Below are positions 10,127 to 22,508 of a stretch of DNA of 46,614 nucleotides, piece after piece (the first letter of the stretch is position 1; every line of letters starts with the position of its first letter). The translations under genes were made by a program, and so were the position numbers. The stretch is from Priapulus caudatus (Eukaryota > Priapulida > Priapulimorpha > Priapulimorphida > Priapulidae), in contig NW_014578246.1 of NCBI RefSeq assembly GCF_000485595.1, positions 9,340 to 55,953 of the forward strand, read 5' to 3'. A model generated the notes under the pieces. It ran no database searches. It saw nothing but the letters and a program-made list of their open reading frames with translations, and was not told where the DNA came from.

Positions 10127-11123
10127 ATGAATAAGATAGATTTCAAGATGAATTTCAAGATGAATAAGATGGCAAGGAATGCTCAGGTGACCCACACAGA
10201 CTCGCCAGACGCATTGGAGAAAATATCTCTTTCGCATGGAATACAAGATGGTGAGCAACGTAAGATACGAATACAAGTAATAACGAACTTTTTAATTGTA
10301 AGTTTTGCCTTTCTGCTGCTCTTTACTGCGTATTCCGCCGTGCAGAATCTGCAGAGTAGTTTGAATGCAGAGGCGAGACTTGGTACGGCATCGCTCAGTG
10401 TGATCTACGGTGGATTGATTCTGTCATGCATGTTCGTCACAGCGCCTCTCATAGACATGCTCGGCTGTAAGTGGACCATATGCTCCATGATGCTGTGCTA
10501 CTCCCCCTACATAGTGGCGAACTTCTACGCGCAGTGGTGGACGTTAATACCGACTGCCTTCATACTGGGAGTCGCGGGAGCACCGATGTGGGCATGCAGC
10601 TAACTGTGTATACATTACACGGATTGCGTCTGATTACACAGACCTCACGAACCAGCAGCAGTCGTGAAATCGTTATCACAAAGTTTTTTGGGGTATTCTA
10701 CATGATTCGCAAATCCAGCCAAATCTGGGGAAACCTTATTTTGGCAAGCGCTTTTAAGACTGTTGATAATGGCATGGACAGCGAAATAGACGAGAACTCG
10801 ATAGCAGACTGTGGTATTCACTTTTGTCCCGATCATGTTTTGAACAACACAAACCTGGAAAGGCTACTCGACAACCAAGTGTATTTACTCTTTGGAATTT
10901 ACACTGGATGTGCCTTGGATGCCGTTGCTTTTATTGCCATTTTCTTTGATCAACTACAAGAAAACATCACCAGGATAGGCAAGGGTCCTGGCTGTAAATT
11001 AGAATTTCCCCTAATGCTAAAAACCCTCACGCATCTGAGGCACTTGGATCAATTGCTATTGATTCTATTAACAATATATACAGCGGATTTGAGTTGGCAT
11101 TCGTAGCGGCCGTATTCACTAAG
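10127..11123 (+). pseudogene. UNC93-like transporter, third copy, exon 1 (three frameshifts)
   Basis: The first ATG is 10127. A short lysine/asparagine-rich N-terminus is followed by TM1 (FLLLFTAYSAVQNLQSSLN), SVIYGGLILSCMF, IDMLGCKWTICSMMLCY and FYAQWWTLIPTAFILG, closely matching the arm copies. Three small insertions break the frame: about four bases at 10592-10600 (GCATGCAGC), one near 10660, and two in a TA run near 11072-11080. On either side the family sequence carries on in the new frame: ITRIASDYTDLTN, then SREIVITKFFGVF and SSQIWGNLILASAF, then YSGFELAFVAAVFTK. The exon should end after AAG at 11123, but the next bases are GGTCCA, not a GT donor. It is a decayed gene, or one distorted by indel errors. 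Confidence 0.85.
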
Positions 11124-11726
11124 GGTCCATATTATAAAATGTAAAAAACTTATTTAGAAACGTGCCACGCGCTAAAATCAAGCATAGATAGAACGGCTTA
11201 CAGAAAATGATTTTTAAATGTTTCTTATATGAAAAATACTGATTATGACAGACGGGAATTTAATCTAGCCCCCCCTCCCCATTTTCATACGCTAGCATTA
11301 AGGGAAATCACTTGTATTCCACACGTTATCACTTCTCTTGTCGCTGCGATTCAAAAAATACTTCGACACCCTCGCAAGCAATAGGAAACCATGATGCCTG
11401 TATAGGCTGGCAGTGCCACCTGGTCGGTAACCTGAGTGCCTAATGACAAAATATTGCATTATCGTGGTTTTGTAGATTCTTGATTCATTGATTCATTGAT
11501 TGATTGGCTATAGGTTTACTGAGCCAGTATCGACTGCACGGTACATAGCCAGATTAGAGCAATGTTTCAAATGTTCTTAGTATATACTCGACTACTAGTG
11601 CCAATATCAACGTTTTCTATTTTGACTTTGAGCTATTGTAATAGTGTTCAGTGACGGAACAGTTCTACGAATTCTATTCGGTTTTATGACAGGGTAATAA
11701 TTCATATTTTATCATTTGGTCTGCAG
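11124..11726 (+). other. Intron 1 of the third UNC93-like gene
   Basis: Non-coding sequence between exon 1 and exon 2, ending in a normal acceptor (GGTCTGCAG, AG at 11725-11726). It contains a C-rich run near 11270 and no recognisable element. Confidence 0.7.
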
Positions 11727-11888
11727 GCATATATCACGTGCTCATGGGGAATCAACATGGTAGGCTACATAATGATTGCGCACGGAGTGGCTGATTCTTT
11801 ATGGGCCCTATGTGATGGACAGCTGGTGAAATTCACCAGCTGTATACCTATGTTCATACTGGGAATGCTGGCACACGCGGCAGCCATT
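11727..11888 (+). CDS. UNC93-like exon 2, allele A (cut by assembly gap)
   Basis: It starts in phase 0 after TCTGCAG. It encodes AYITCSWGINMVGYIMIAHG and continues through a second hydrophobic stretch (FILGMLAHAAAI) until the N run begins at 11889. This is the seventh-to-eighth membrane-segment region of UNC93 proteins, which typically reads YVTCA.GI..VGYVMI. Unit B holds the same exon at 30421-30686, but without these first two bases or the acceptor. Confidence 0.85.
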
Positions 11889-12562
11889 NNNNNNNNNNNN
11901 NNNNNNNNNNNNNNNNNNNNNNNNNNNNNNNNNNNNNNNNNNNNNNNNNNNNNNNNNNNNNNNNNNNNNNNNNNNNNNNNNNNNNNNNNNNNNNNNNNNN
12001 NNNNNNNNNNNNNNNNNNNNNNNNNNNNNNNNNNNNNNNNNNNNNNNNNNNNNNNNNNNNNNNNNNNNNNNNNNNNNNNNNNNNNNNNNNNNNNNNNNNN
12101 NNNNNNNNNNNNNNNNNNNNNNNNNNNNNNNNNNNNNNNNNNNNNNNNNNNNNNNNNNNNNNNNNNNNNNNNNNNNNNNNNNNNNNNNNNNNNNNNNNNN
12201 NNNNNNNNNNNNNNNNNNNNNNNNNNNNNNNNNNNNNNNNNNNNNNNNNNNNNNNNNNNNNNNNNNNNNNNNNNNNNNNNNNNNNNNNNNNNNNNNNNNN
12301 NNNNNNNNNNNNNNNNNNNNNNNNNNNNNNNNNNNNNNNNNNNNNNNNNNNNNNNNNNNNNNNNNNNNNNNNNNNNNNNNNNNNNNNNNNNNNNNNNNNN
12401 NNNNNNNNNNNNNNNNNNNNNNNNNNNNNNNNNNNNNNNNNNNNNNNNNNNNNNNNNNNNNNNNNNNNNNNNNNNNNNNNNNNNNNNNNNNNNNNNNNNN
12501 NNNNNNNNNNNNNNNNNNNNNNNNNNNNNNNNNNNNNNNNNNNNNNNNNNNNNNNNNNNNNN
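11889..12562. other. Assembly gap (674 N)
   Basis: Unsequenced. In unit B the equivalent place holds the end of UNC93 exon 2 with its donor and about 700 bases of intron (30581-31393). The sequence resuming at 12563 does not match B until 12642, so the true content of the gap is uncertain. Confidence 0.99.
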
Positions 12563-13845
12563 CGCATGTGCTGAGTAATAAATTTGGAGATAACGGAAAA
12601 GATGCCGAGTTGGGTTTTTGATTATCACGCACGGAACGTAACACATACCATGTTGCAGACGGACTTTGATACATTTATTCTTCGATTACCGTGTATATTT
12701 ATATCTACACTGTTGCAAAAGGAAGTGTTGTACTTTGCGACTGCCCTCTTATGTATGTTCTGGCCTCTAAAAAGATATCCATACTAGTTTGGATATATAC
12801 ATATATAGAACAGAAAGACAGACAGAGCGAGAGAGAGAGGCGGCGGAAATATTGAGGCTGGTGAGGATAGCTCGAAGTCCGTATTGTGTTGCGTGGTATG
12901 CTTTCACAGTCTAATAGGCCCATCTTCAAACATTTCATCATACCGATAAATTTTTAAAAGGAGGCCGAACACGAAATTTCTAGCTATGCTTCCTACATAT
13001 TCTTATTTGGTTTAGATATCAGGAGGATAAAAGATGCAAGCAAGTGATATATCTCCATATTCACATCCAGGGATAGGCACACGGGGGTACACCAATATTT
13101 GCACCAACCTGATAAACAGCATATATGATGACATACATGGTTCAAACTCGGCTTGGTGCATCACGGTAAATACTTATTAATCGAAGCAATTTTTCTGCCT
13201 TACTGAGTGTATGAGGTTCGTTGAAATCAAGTATTTGCTCAAATTTACAAGATTTCGGTTTCAAGCTTCAGATTCAGCAAGATCATCTTTATGTGACCGG
13301 GCTATCATTGCTAGTCAAAAGGAAGACACGATGGCGCACATGTTTGCGTTTTGGCGTCAAACTTCAGCGATTCTCCGAGTGATACGTAAACCAGTTTCTA
13401 ATATTTACTCAAAGTACACGGTTAACAAGCTTGAGAAACGTTTGACGATGGATAAAGAGGTGAGCATTGCGTTGACACCACGAACAAACACGTATTTGGG
13501 TATCACTATTTTACATACGATAACTTTTATGGCGAATGACGATAGATGCATGAATTTAAATGCCGTGTGCAATTTATCAATATGTCTGGAGCAAAGTATC
13601 GTATATCACATGCAATAGTCATGTACTTAAATCATTAAATGATGTAAATATTTAATGATGTCTTAAAAACATGTCATGAACGCTAAGCTCACTATATAAC
13701 TTATAGACTCATAATCGCTCGATGTTTTTTTACACCATCTCAATTAGTTATTCGGGTTGCATTTTTAACAAGTTAGAAATGTCACTAGGTTAATCTTCTT
13801 GTGCTGTCGTGTGTCTCACCGATTCGTGGTATACTTATCTTACAG
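12563..13845 (+). other. UNC93-like intron 2, allele A
   Basis: It lies between the gap and exon 3. A 135-codon frame at 13211-13618 is open in A, but in B a small indel (at about 32131) breaks it. It has no recognisable family and is not called as a gene. A purine-rich GA run lies near 12825-12845. Confidence 0.6.
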
Positions 13846-14032
13846 CACTCTACGGATACTTGTTCGTGGAGCAAAAGGCAGCATTTTTTAACTACCGTCT
13901 GTAGAAAAGTATAGAATTTCTTATTGCCTTTGCTTCTGAACAATACCTTTGTACAGGGCCCAAGTTGTGGATGACACTAGGATAGTTAACAGTAGGAATG
14001 ATCCCCTATGGCATTGTCGAGTTCAGAAATAG
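13846..14032 (+). pseudogene. UNC93-like exon 3, allele A, with two in-frame stops
   Basis: Acceptor ATCTTACAG, then LYGYLFVEQKAAFFNYRL, a stop, KSIEFLIAFA, GPKLWMTLG, a second stop, then LTVGMIPYGIVEFRNR up to AATAG|GTGCC. This is the last membrane region of UNC93, whose usual pattern is LYG.LF...AAF.NYRLWES and then VEFR. The first stop is TAG at 13902-13904, where B has TGG (Trp). The second is TAG at 13983-13985, present in both units. The phases join exon 2 (AAT T) and exon 4 (AG + G) exactly. Confidence 0.85.
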
Positions 14033-14303
14033 GTGCCAATTATTATAATAATATTTTGTTATTATGTGTTTTCCTGCCTCGAAAGTACAGTGTCTGTATC
14101 AAGACAAGTTTAGAATTGACTCTACCACCCATGGGTAAAAGTAACTCTAACTTGGAAAATTTCATAAACAGTATTCAACGACTCAAAACGCACCCGATAA
14201 GACGGACTGCCCACAGTACTCCAAGAAATTACGCGACAGGCTAGTAAAGTAGAGTGAATCTGTGCTGTTATTCCAAACCGAGCACGACTATGTTATTTTG
14301 CAG

Positions 14304-14472
14304 GAATCGCACAGCAGGTAACTCTGCCAGCGCCCACCCCGATGTGGAGAATGTACCACTAGCTTATATTCATCAGAAAGAGATGGAAGACAAGAAGGCA
14401 CAGAATCGTAGCGACACTATCGAGTGCCAGGGAGACACGTTGACTGAAGCGACCAAAAACGAAGAAACGTAG
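14304..14472 (+). CDS. UNC93-like exon 4 (C-terminal tail), allele A
   Basis: Acceptor TTATTTTGCAG at 14293-14303. One base completes the codon split by the intron, and then a polar tail (NRTAGNSASAHPDVENV, KEMEDKKAQNRSDT) runs to TAG at 14470-14472. It is identical in unit B at 33053-33221. There is no membrane segment, as expected for a cytoplasmic tail. It would only be expressed if the upstream frames were intact. Confidence 0.7.
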
Positions 14473-17369
14473 AAGTGCAGCCACTTAATTTGTTGCTTTC
14501 TTACGTCCGTCTAACGTTGAGAGAAATATTTGAGTATAACCTGAAAAATAAGCGAAATTTTGTTCATTGTTTCGCGCTTCATGTAAAAGACAGTGGTGTA
14601 AAATGAAACGTTTGGGTAATTCCAGGTGATGATCTAGTTCCCCTTTTTTCATTACAGTCATTGAATTATCACAGAATAAAGATTGCAAAAACACTGGCAG
14701 ACTGTCTTTACTTCATAATTTCCGAGGTGATTCAAGCGAATGATTAAAATGTCTATGTTACTCGACTTTTCCCCAATTGTGTCCTCATTATAATAGAAAA
14801 ATCAAAGAGCAATTAGATTTTCATTTTGACACCGAACTGATAAATATGGCTTAACAGGTGAGAGCTCGGGTGCAGATAAAGAATTGAACTTGAAGTACTA
14901 CTAAAGAGCCATGAGAACTTGAGTTGAAAGACAAACATACATATAGTAATCACCATCTATGAGGCTTCCCTAAGCGGGATAACCAATTGATGAATGTGAT
15001 GATTAGAGAGAGGCCCAAACACAGAGGAGGGGCGCCGTTTCCCGACCTGCGTATGGAACGGATGTACATAAATAAAAATGTAACTCAAACATTTATTGTG
15101 CGGTTTATTCTCTTTTAGTCTCTCTTTAGCCTTTTTAATGCCCATCCATGCTCAAAGAACCCCGCAGCTACTTCCGATCCACATCATGTTGTGGATAATG
15201 AAGGTATAATTGATGTGTGGACTCTCAATTCATATATCCGTCTAAGCGAGATAACCATGCCCTCTTAAATATTGCTGCTAGGTTGGTCAAGCTAAAAGGG
15301 TTTGCACGTGTTGTTCACGAATGCTCACCCGACAACGGTGTGAAACTTATTAGCGTTGCTAAATGGCCGTTTAGTACATTTCTATCGCGACGCTGATTGG
15401 CTAGAGTTGCCTGTCGATCATTTGAGGCGCATGTTAGAGTGCGAGAGAGATAGAGTTCGAGAGAGAGGGGGGATGATCGATCGAGAGGGCTCAGAACTAT
15501 GTACTATGCGGTATATTTCTTTAACCTTGTGATTTTTTATATATTTACCTTGTGGCCATGCTACATAGAACATAGAACTTTGTTATTTACGCGTTACATA
15601 TATATATTCATATTTGCTTCAGCTATCACGGATTATTAAATTCTGGGCTGTAATGTCTCTCTCGTCGACCAATATAATTTGGTGCGGTATTATAACCGAT
15701 ATATAGCTGGCGTTATGTATAGAGAGCTCGTGTGATAGGCACGTGTATCGTATAGAGTGTGACCAGGGACGTGTACAGCAGATACGTGTGCAAATAGCAC
15801 TTAAGCCACAAACAGTATAATTAATGCTATAACCACGTAATTACTACGGTAACTCTATTCTTTAATGAACAACATCATAAACACATACAGTACAAGGATG
15901 GCTACGCAAGCCATCACTCAATGACGCGTTACAAGTGTTTCATATCATACAACCTAGCAGGCGGCTCCTCTCGTCAGTTGACGGCATAACGCTAGCAGAG
16001 ATCGGCAGGTGAGTCCTTGTGTCAGCTGGCAGCGGTAACGGTAGCGTGGTGACGAGCAGCAGGTGAGAGCAGTATGTGCGGACAGCGTCGTGAACTGTCG
16101 AGCACCGTGGAACTGTGTCTGTCCTCTTGTCGAAACTGTTTGTTATTTATACAGCTGGAAGAATGCATGGCCTGAGCGTGGTCAAGGCCTTGTTGCGTGC
16201 GGATGGTGCAATTCTGTCCTTCTCCCGATTTTTATAGATAACTGAAGGTAAGGGATTCTTTTCTCTAGCGTGAGAACGGCGGTCGAGTCTTTGTAGATAG
16301 GGTAGAGTCGTCGATGGCAGTCTCTCGAAGCCCTCGTCGAGCAGCCTTCTATTGACACTAAAGTGTCGTTGGTATGCTTTGTGCCATACCGCTGCTGTCA
16401 CGTGCACGCGACGTGGTGTTCGGCTCCCCATGCTAAAGGGTATCGCACAGATTTAGCCCTGGTTGGGTCGTAACTGGCGTGCGACACCGGCGTCGGAATC
16501 CCTGCTGTGTTGTCCAATGATTTCGTTTCTTCTGTCATAGCACGCGTGTACGGCACGCGTGCTATTGCAGCCCTGCGGCAATTGTTTGTCGTACGTCATC
16601 ACCTTGAGCCGCGTGGGAAGCGTGGTTAGTTCGACTCCCGTTGTAATCAGTGGTAATTTAATTGCTTGTTGATGACGTGTCGGCACGCTTCATAAACCAG
16701 TGGCGTGCGCCTCTCAGCCTTGTAGAAGGTGATAACTCTGACAATGTTATTGTGTGACATTTCTCACATCTTGTCTTGCTGCGGCGTGTGCGGCCTAATG
16801 ATGCTCGCAAACTTGTATCAGTCTGTCGCATGCTGGGTTGTACGTAGTTTCTTTCTCGAGGTCGTTGGTGACACACATTCCTCGGGACGACTTTCGCTTG
16901 TTGTTACCTTGGGCTATTTGACTAAATTAACTACGACGCTATGCTACGTTAAGCGGGCCGTGACGCTCGCTGCTCATGTTAGCTTGAACTAAAAATAACT
17001 ATGACGTGATGTTGCTTAAGTTAAACGACCCGTGTCGCTAGGTTTTTTTATACTAGGTTAATTAATTCGATATCAACGTCACTACATATGGTCTTATATG
17101 TGCATTATCTCTGGGTATACATACGGGGTTATATAGGAACGAACGGTACACTATAACCTTGACTTAGATCTGATAATATTCACAGCGTCATATAACTGTC
17201 TCTACTGGTATTATATACCTGATACATATCTGCTAGCTAGGGCATGACATGCATGCTTTCCTCACCTTTTCCTCACCCTTATCTTTACGAGTGACCAAAG
17301 GGCAGCGCGTTAGAATTGAATCATTAGTACGAGCTTGAATTTTGTCTCTGGCATGACAGCCCATCTAAA
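14473..17369. other. Non-coding part of unit A
   Basis: No gene could be supported. It contains a GA-rich stretch (about 15440-15490) and GC-richer sequence from 15960 to 17000 with several open frames of 60-95 codons on both strands. None resembles a known family, and several carry frame changes in B. A decayed mobile element is possible but unproven. Confidence 0.5.
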
Positions 17370-20300
17370 GATATATACGCCTATCAGTCGACCTCTCTTA
17401 AGATATAAGAAGAAGATATTGCATGTATGGTGCCCGTTGTATATTGCAGTCAGAACACAATCTGGTTAAGTTACTGTGTTAGCGTATACGCATTATCTCA
17501 CCAGAGGAATTATATTTTGTGATGAATATGCATTTAATATGGTTAGGGGGTATCTCAGCAAAGATATCTGTGATAAATTATGATCACTCGACCTGTGTTT
17601 ATAATTAAGAGAGTGCCCTAGCCTGCTGTGTGCAAAACTCCTACTTCATCCCGTCCCGTCCTTGACCGTTCCCCTATTGTCCCTCCCTAAGCCTCATTCT
17701 TGTTTCATCACACCCTCAGCTATCTTCCATGCTGTCTTTCCTCAGTCTCCCCTTCTTTCTCGTCCTCTCTCGCAACAAGCTATATTATGCATGCATGCAG
17801 TTTTCTATAGTCCGTACTAGACGCATGAAACGGTGCTCGCGCATGCGCAATATCTCTCGAGAATAATATTATTTTGCGAAAATTATGCATTTAATATGGA
17901 GAGAAGGGATTCTAGCATAGATCTATATGATAACATTCCATAAGTAGACCTCGCTTAAGATATAAGAAGAAGATATTGCATGTATGGTGCCCGTTGTCTA
18001 TTTCAGTCAGAACACAATCTGGATATACGTAACTGTGTTAGCGCATGCGCATTATCTCACCAGAGGAGTTATATTTTGCGATGAATATGCATTTAATAGG
18101 GTTAGGGGGTATCCCAGCATACATATCTGTCATAAATTATTATCAGTAGACCTGTGTTTATAAGTAGGAGAGTTCCCTAGCCTGTAGGGTGCAAAACGCC
18201 AGCGACCCCATCCCGTCTTTGTTCGTTGCCCCATTGTCCCTCGCTCAGTCTCATTCTTGTTCCATCACTCCTCAGCTATCTTCCCTGCTGCCTTTCCTGA
18301 GTCTCACCCTCTCTCTCGTCCTCTCTCTCAACAAGCTATATTATGCATGTAGATTTCTATAGTCCGTACTGCACGCATGAAACGGTGCCCGCGCATGCGC
18401 AATATCTCCCGAGATAAATATTATTTTTCGAAAATTATGCATTTAATATAGAGAGGAGGGATTCTAGCATAGATATATATAATAACATTCTATCAGTCGA
18501 CCTTGCTTAAGATATAATAAGAAGATATTGCATGTATGGTTCCCGCTGTATATTGCAGTCAGAACACAATCTCGTTAGGTTACTGTGTTAGCGCATACGC
18601 ATTATCTCATCAGAGGAGTTATATTTTGCGATAAATATGCATTTAATATGGTTAGGGGGTATCCCAGCATAGAGATCTGTAATAAATTATTATCAGTAGA
18701 CCTGTGTATATAATTAGGAGAGTGCCCTAGCCTGTAGTGTGCAAAACTCCTACTTCACCCCGTCCCGTCCTTGCCCGTTCCCTCATTGTCCCTCGCTCAG
18801 CCTCATTCTTGTTTCACCACACCCTCAGCTATCTTCCCTGCTTCCTTTCCTCCGTCTCCCCCTCTTTCTCGTCCTCTCTCGCAACAAGCTATATTATGCA
18901 TGCAGTTTGCTATAGTCCGTACTGCACGCTTGAAACGGTGCTCGCGCATGCGCAATATCTCACGAGAAGAATAATACTTTGCAAAAATTATGCATTTAAA
19001 ATAACGAGGACGTATTCTAGCATAGATCTCTATAATAACATTCAATCAGTAGACCTCTTTTTACATCCAGGAAGAGAACATTGCATGTATGGGACCCGCT
19101 GTATATTCCAGTCAGAACACGATCTCGTTAAGTTACGATGTTAGCGCATACGAATTATCTCACCAGAGGAGTTATATTTTGTGATGAATATGCATTTAAT
19201 ATGGTTATAGGGTATCTCAGCAAAGATATCTGTGATAAATTATTATCAGTAGACTTGTGTTTATAATTAGGAGAGTGCCCTAGCCTGTAGGGTGCAAAAC
19301 GCCAACTACCCCATCCCGTCCTTGCTCGTTCCCTCATTGTCCCTCGCTCAGTCTCATTCTTGTTCCACCACCCCTCAGCTATCTTTCCTGCTGCCTTTCC
19401 TGAGTCTCCCCCTCTCCCGTCCTCTTTCTCAACAAGCTATATTATGCATGCAGTTTTCTATAGTCCATACTGGACGCCTAAAACGGTGCTCGCGCATGCG
19501 CAATATCGCCAGAGAAGAATAAAATTTCGCGAACATTATAAATTTATTATGGAGAGGATGTATTCTAGCATAGATCTATAGAATAACATTCTATCAGTCG
19601 ACTTCTCTTAATATATAGGAAGAAGATATTGCAGGTATGATGCCCGCTGTATATTCCAGTCAGTACACAATCTGGCTACGTTACTGTGTTAGGGCATGCG
19701 CATTATCTAACCAGAGGAGTTATATTTTGCGATGAATATGCATTTAATATGGTTAGAGGTATCTAAGCATAGATATCTGTCATAAATTATTATCAGTCGA
19801 CCTGTGTTTATAATTAGGAAAGTGCCCTAGCCTGTAGGGTGCACAACTCCTACTTCACCGCGTCCCGTACTTCCCCATTGTACGTAGCCCCATTGTCCTT
19901 CGCTCAGCCTCATTCTTGTTCCACCACCCCCTCAGCTATATTCCATGCTGTCTTTCCTCAGTTTCTACTTCTCTCTCGCCCTCTCTCTCAACAAGCTATA
20001 TTATGCATGCAGTTTTCTATAGTCCTTGCTGCACGCCTGAAACGGCGCTCGCGCATGGGCAATATCTCCCGAACAGAACAATATTTTGCGAAAATTAAGA
20101 ATTTAATATGGAGAGGAGGTAGGCATAGATCTATATGATAACATTCTATCAGTAGACCTCTTTTAAGATATAAGAAAAAGATATTGCATGTATGGTGCCC
20201 GCTGTATATTCCAGTCAGTACACAATCTGGCTACGTTACTGTGTTAGCGCATGCGCGTTATCTCACCAGAGGAGTTATATTTTGTGATGAATATGCATTT

Positions 20301-20385
20301 AATATGGTTAATTTAGCATAGATATCTGAGATAAATTATTTTTAGTAGACTTGTGTTTATAATTAGGAGAGTGCCCTAGCCTGTT
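17370..20385 (+). repeat. Tandem array of ~550-bp dimeric repeats, five units (unit A)
   Basis: The anchor CAAGCTATATTATGCATG recurs at about 17776, 18332, 18886, 19430 and 19990, giving periods of 545-560 bp. Each unit contains two diverged copies of a ~150-bp monomer. The monomer begins near GCGCATGCGCA(A/T)TATCTC, passes ATGCATTTAATATGG and (A/T)GCATAGAT, and ends near CAGT(A/C)GACCT. The two monomers are separated by a C/T-rich spacer on one side and a different spacer (AAGATATTGCATGTATGG) on the other. There is no open frame of note. The palindrome GCGCATGCGC in many monomers is also the core of the vertebrate NRF-1 site; any function is speculation. Confidence 0.92.
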
Positions 20386-22508
20386 TTGCGGTATAAATTT
20401 ACGATAATAGCAATTACAAGAGATCAATGAAAGATATTATTTACAATATATCAATGAGGAATTAACATGACATTCTCATATACATTTAGTTAGTAGTAAG
20501 CACAAGATGTCACTGTAGATATAACTAACAAAACATTCTGCGGAATACATAAATAATTATTGTAATTACAAAAGATTACTGTTGAAATATTTAACATTAA
20601 ATTTCGCGACATTCCTTTAGTATAATAGTAATTACAAACAATTAAATAATTAACATAACACTCGGCGCTATTCATCTAGCACAATTAAAATATTATTCTC
20701 GAAAAAAATTTAAATGACATTTCGCGATTTCATATATCATGCAGTGTGTGAATTATTATCGGTAATTCGCGGAAAGCGTTTAGGATCATAATAATAACAA
20801 CGTATCGGTATGCAAATAATTATGTCATATTGGATTCCCCGGCAAGTGTTTGGGATTTTCTCCCCCTCCCTCCGCTCTCTTTATATTTTTTTTTCTCTTT
20901 AGCTCTTTCTCTTTCTCTTCCTTAATTACTAATTCACTCAATCGGTCTCTCTTTTCCTGTCCTGCCTCTAGCTTTCCCGGGAAATTATTACTAATTAAAG
21001 AAGAAAGAGAGTATAGGTAATCATTGTACTGTGCACAGCGGCGTGCGTGCGATGTACTTGTGTGTTGCATACGAGCATATAAACGAGATTTACAGGAAGT
21101 TATCGGTGTAGCACCGTACTACGCGTGCTCAGCGATTTTAAGCTTTCTATTAAATTACCTCTAAGTTAAGTTATAAGTCTTGTACAATATGGTAATACAG
21201 TCTATGGTTAAGATATCCTACAGCGCGATGACATCATCGCTGAACCTGAGCGCGGTTAAGATTGGCCATAGAAACACGGGCAGGCCGCCCTGACCTATAT
21301 AGGTGGTAGTGGCAAATCCTAGCGTTGTCGCAACCTACAACCATGTTTGAATTAACTTACAATGAAGTCGAATTTTCGTTATAACATAAACCTTAGTAGC
21401 GCACAGAGCACGCGCCCTCCTGGTCACGGCATCAGATGCACAGGGGTTCTAGGTGTACAAGTGTTATAGCCGGTTCGTGAGACACGTCGGGAGGTGCCCG
21501 ACTGTGTGTAGGCACGTGATCGTATAGGTGGTAATGTTCTAAACTTTGCGTTGTGTTATTGTTCTTGATTCGTATTAAATGTATAATCGTATTAATGTCC
21601 CAGTTCGTTGTTCGTTTCGTGTTTGCGTTTCCGCTTGGAGGATGTCAGCTTCTCTTTGATAGGTTCGCAAAAATTTCTGACGATGTGATGGTGATGCTGC
21701 GGTCACTGCCGCTGCTCGTTGACGATACTGCCTCTGTCGACGTTGACGGTGACACTGACGCTGACGATGACGCTGATGTTACTGCTGTCGCTGAGATGTC
21801 GCTGCTGCTGTTGTTGCTGTTACTGTTACTGCTGACGCCGACGATGACGCTGGTGTTCACGCTGCGGCGATCGACGTTGTTGCTGCTGGCTCTGACAATG
21901 CTGCGGTCGACGTTGACGATGGAAAGCAGCCGTCGCTGCCGTTGACGTTGGTGCTGACGCTGATGTAACGACTGGCTCGACGTTACACAATGGAGAAGGT
22001 GGAGAGGACGGAGGCTGGTAGAAAGGACAGGCGTGACGTTAGAAAGACGAAAGAGGGAGAGATGAGAAGAGATGAGAGAGAAGATACCAAACACGAAGTC
22101 GGTCGGTACGGGTACACGAAGGATCTTTATTCCAACTCCATTCAAATAGCAGCAAATGCAGATCAGCTCACATAGGCGCGTGACGGATCGTGTCTCGAAT
22201 TCTCTGCCCCGGCATGGGTATGCAAGCCCTGTAATATCCTTGTGCACGTGTCTTCCGCCTCCTTTGTCTCGGCGACACGGGGGTGGCAAACACGTCGTTA
22301 ATTATACCAATAGGTGATTGGGCCCGTAAAAGCCTTTTCGCTACAATTAATTCCGCTATGTTATTACAACTTCTAGGTTGGTTATGCGGCCAGCCTTTGG
22401 CGACACCGCGTCCGGTGTCGTGGCGCTGGCCAAGGTACTCTAACGCCTATTTCTACGTATAACTACTCCTACAGATGTGTTCTAATTAGCTTACAATGGG
22501 GTAGAATT
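20386..22508. other. AT-rich then trinucleotide-like GC-rich end of unit A
   Basis: 20390-20830 is AT-rich with no gene. 20850-20950 is a C/T tract. 21690-21960 is a degenerate GCTGAC/GATGAC-type repeat whose open frames on both strands are products of the periodicity. Unit B lacks a 36-base block of it (after 39930). The unit ends at 22508 in GGGGTAGAATTC, where the retrotransposon begins. Confidence 0.6.

Larger units (their letters stand above)
11729..22508 (+). repeat. Duplicated unit A (~10.8 kb)
   Basis: Collinear with 30421-40671 at roughly 98-99% identity by eye. The position offset is 18692 at the start, about 18750 after the N run, and about 18158 after the tandem array, where A has one more ~550-bp unit. 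Homology begins at ATATATCACGTGC, two bases into UNC93 exon 2, and ends at GGGGTAGAATTC. After that A runs into the retrotransposon and B into unrelated sequence. The 82 bases after the N run (12563-12644) have no match in B. Confidence 0.93.

Noticed and set aside
11757-12674. Open frames of 237-293 codons
   Set aside because: Mostly N; only the first 162 bases of exon 2 are real sequence.
13211-13618. 135-codon open frame in the UNC93 intron
   Set aside because: Broken by an indel in unit B and no recognisable family.
16063-16992. Cluster of 60-95-codon frames on both strands, one with a retroelement-like feel (16453-16686, minus)
   Set aside because: No motif could be named, and frame ends differ between A and B.
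17370-20385. CRISPR-like regular repeats
   Set aside because: The period is about 550 bp with long repeats and no short spacers; the sequence is eukaryotic.
21553-22289. Open frames of 130 (plus) and 214 (minus) codons
   Set aside because: Both depend on the degenerate GCTGAC/GATGAC periodicity, and a 36-base block is missing in unit B; no family resemblance.
20386-22508. 3' LTR of the retrotransposon at the end of unit A
   Set aside because: The sequence left of env shows no similarity to the 5' LTR (29521-30420) and is also present in unit B, which has no element at its end.
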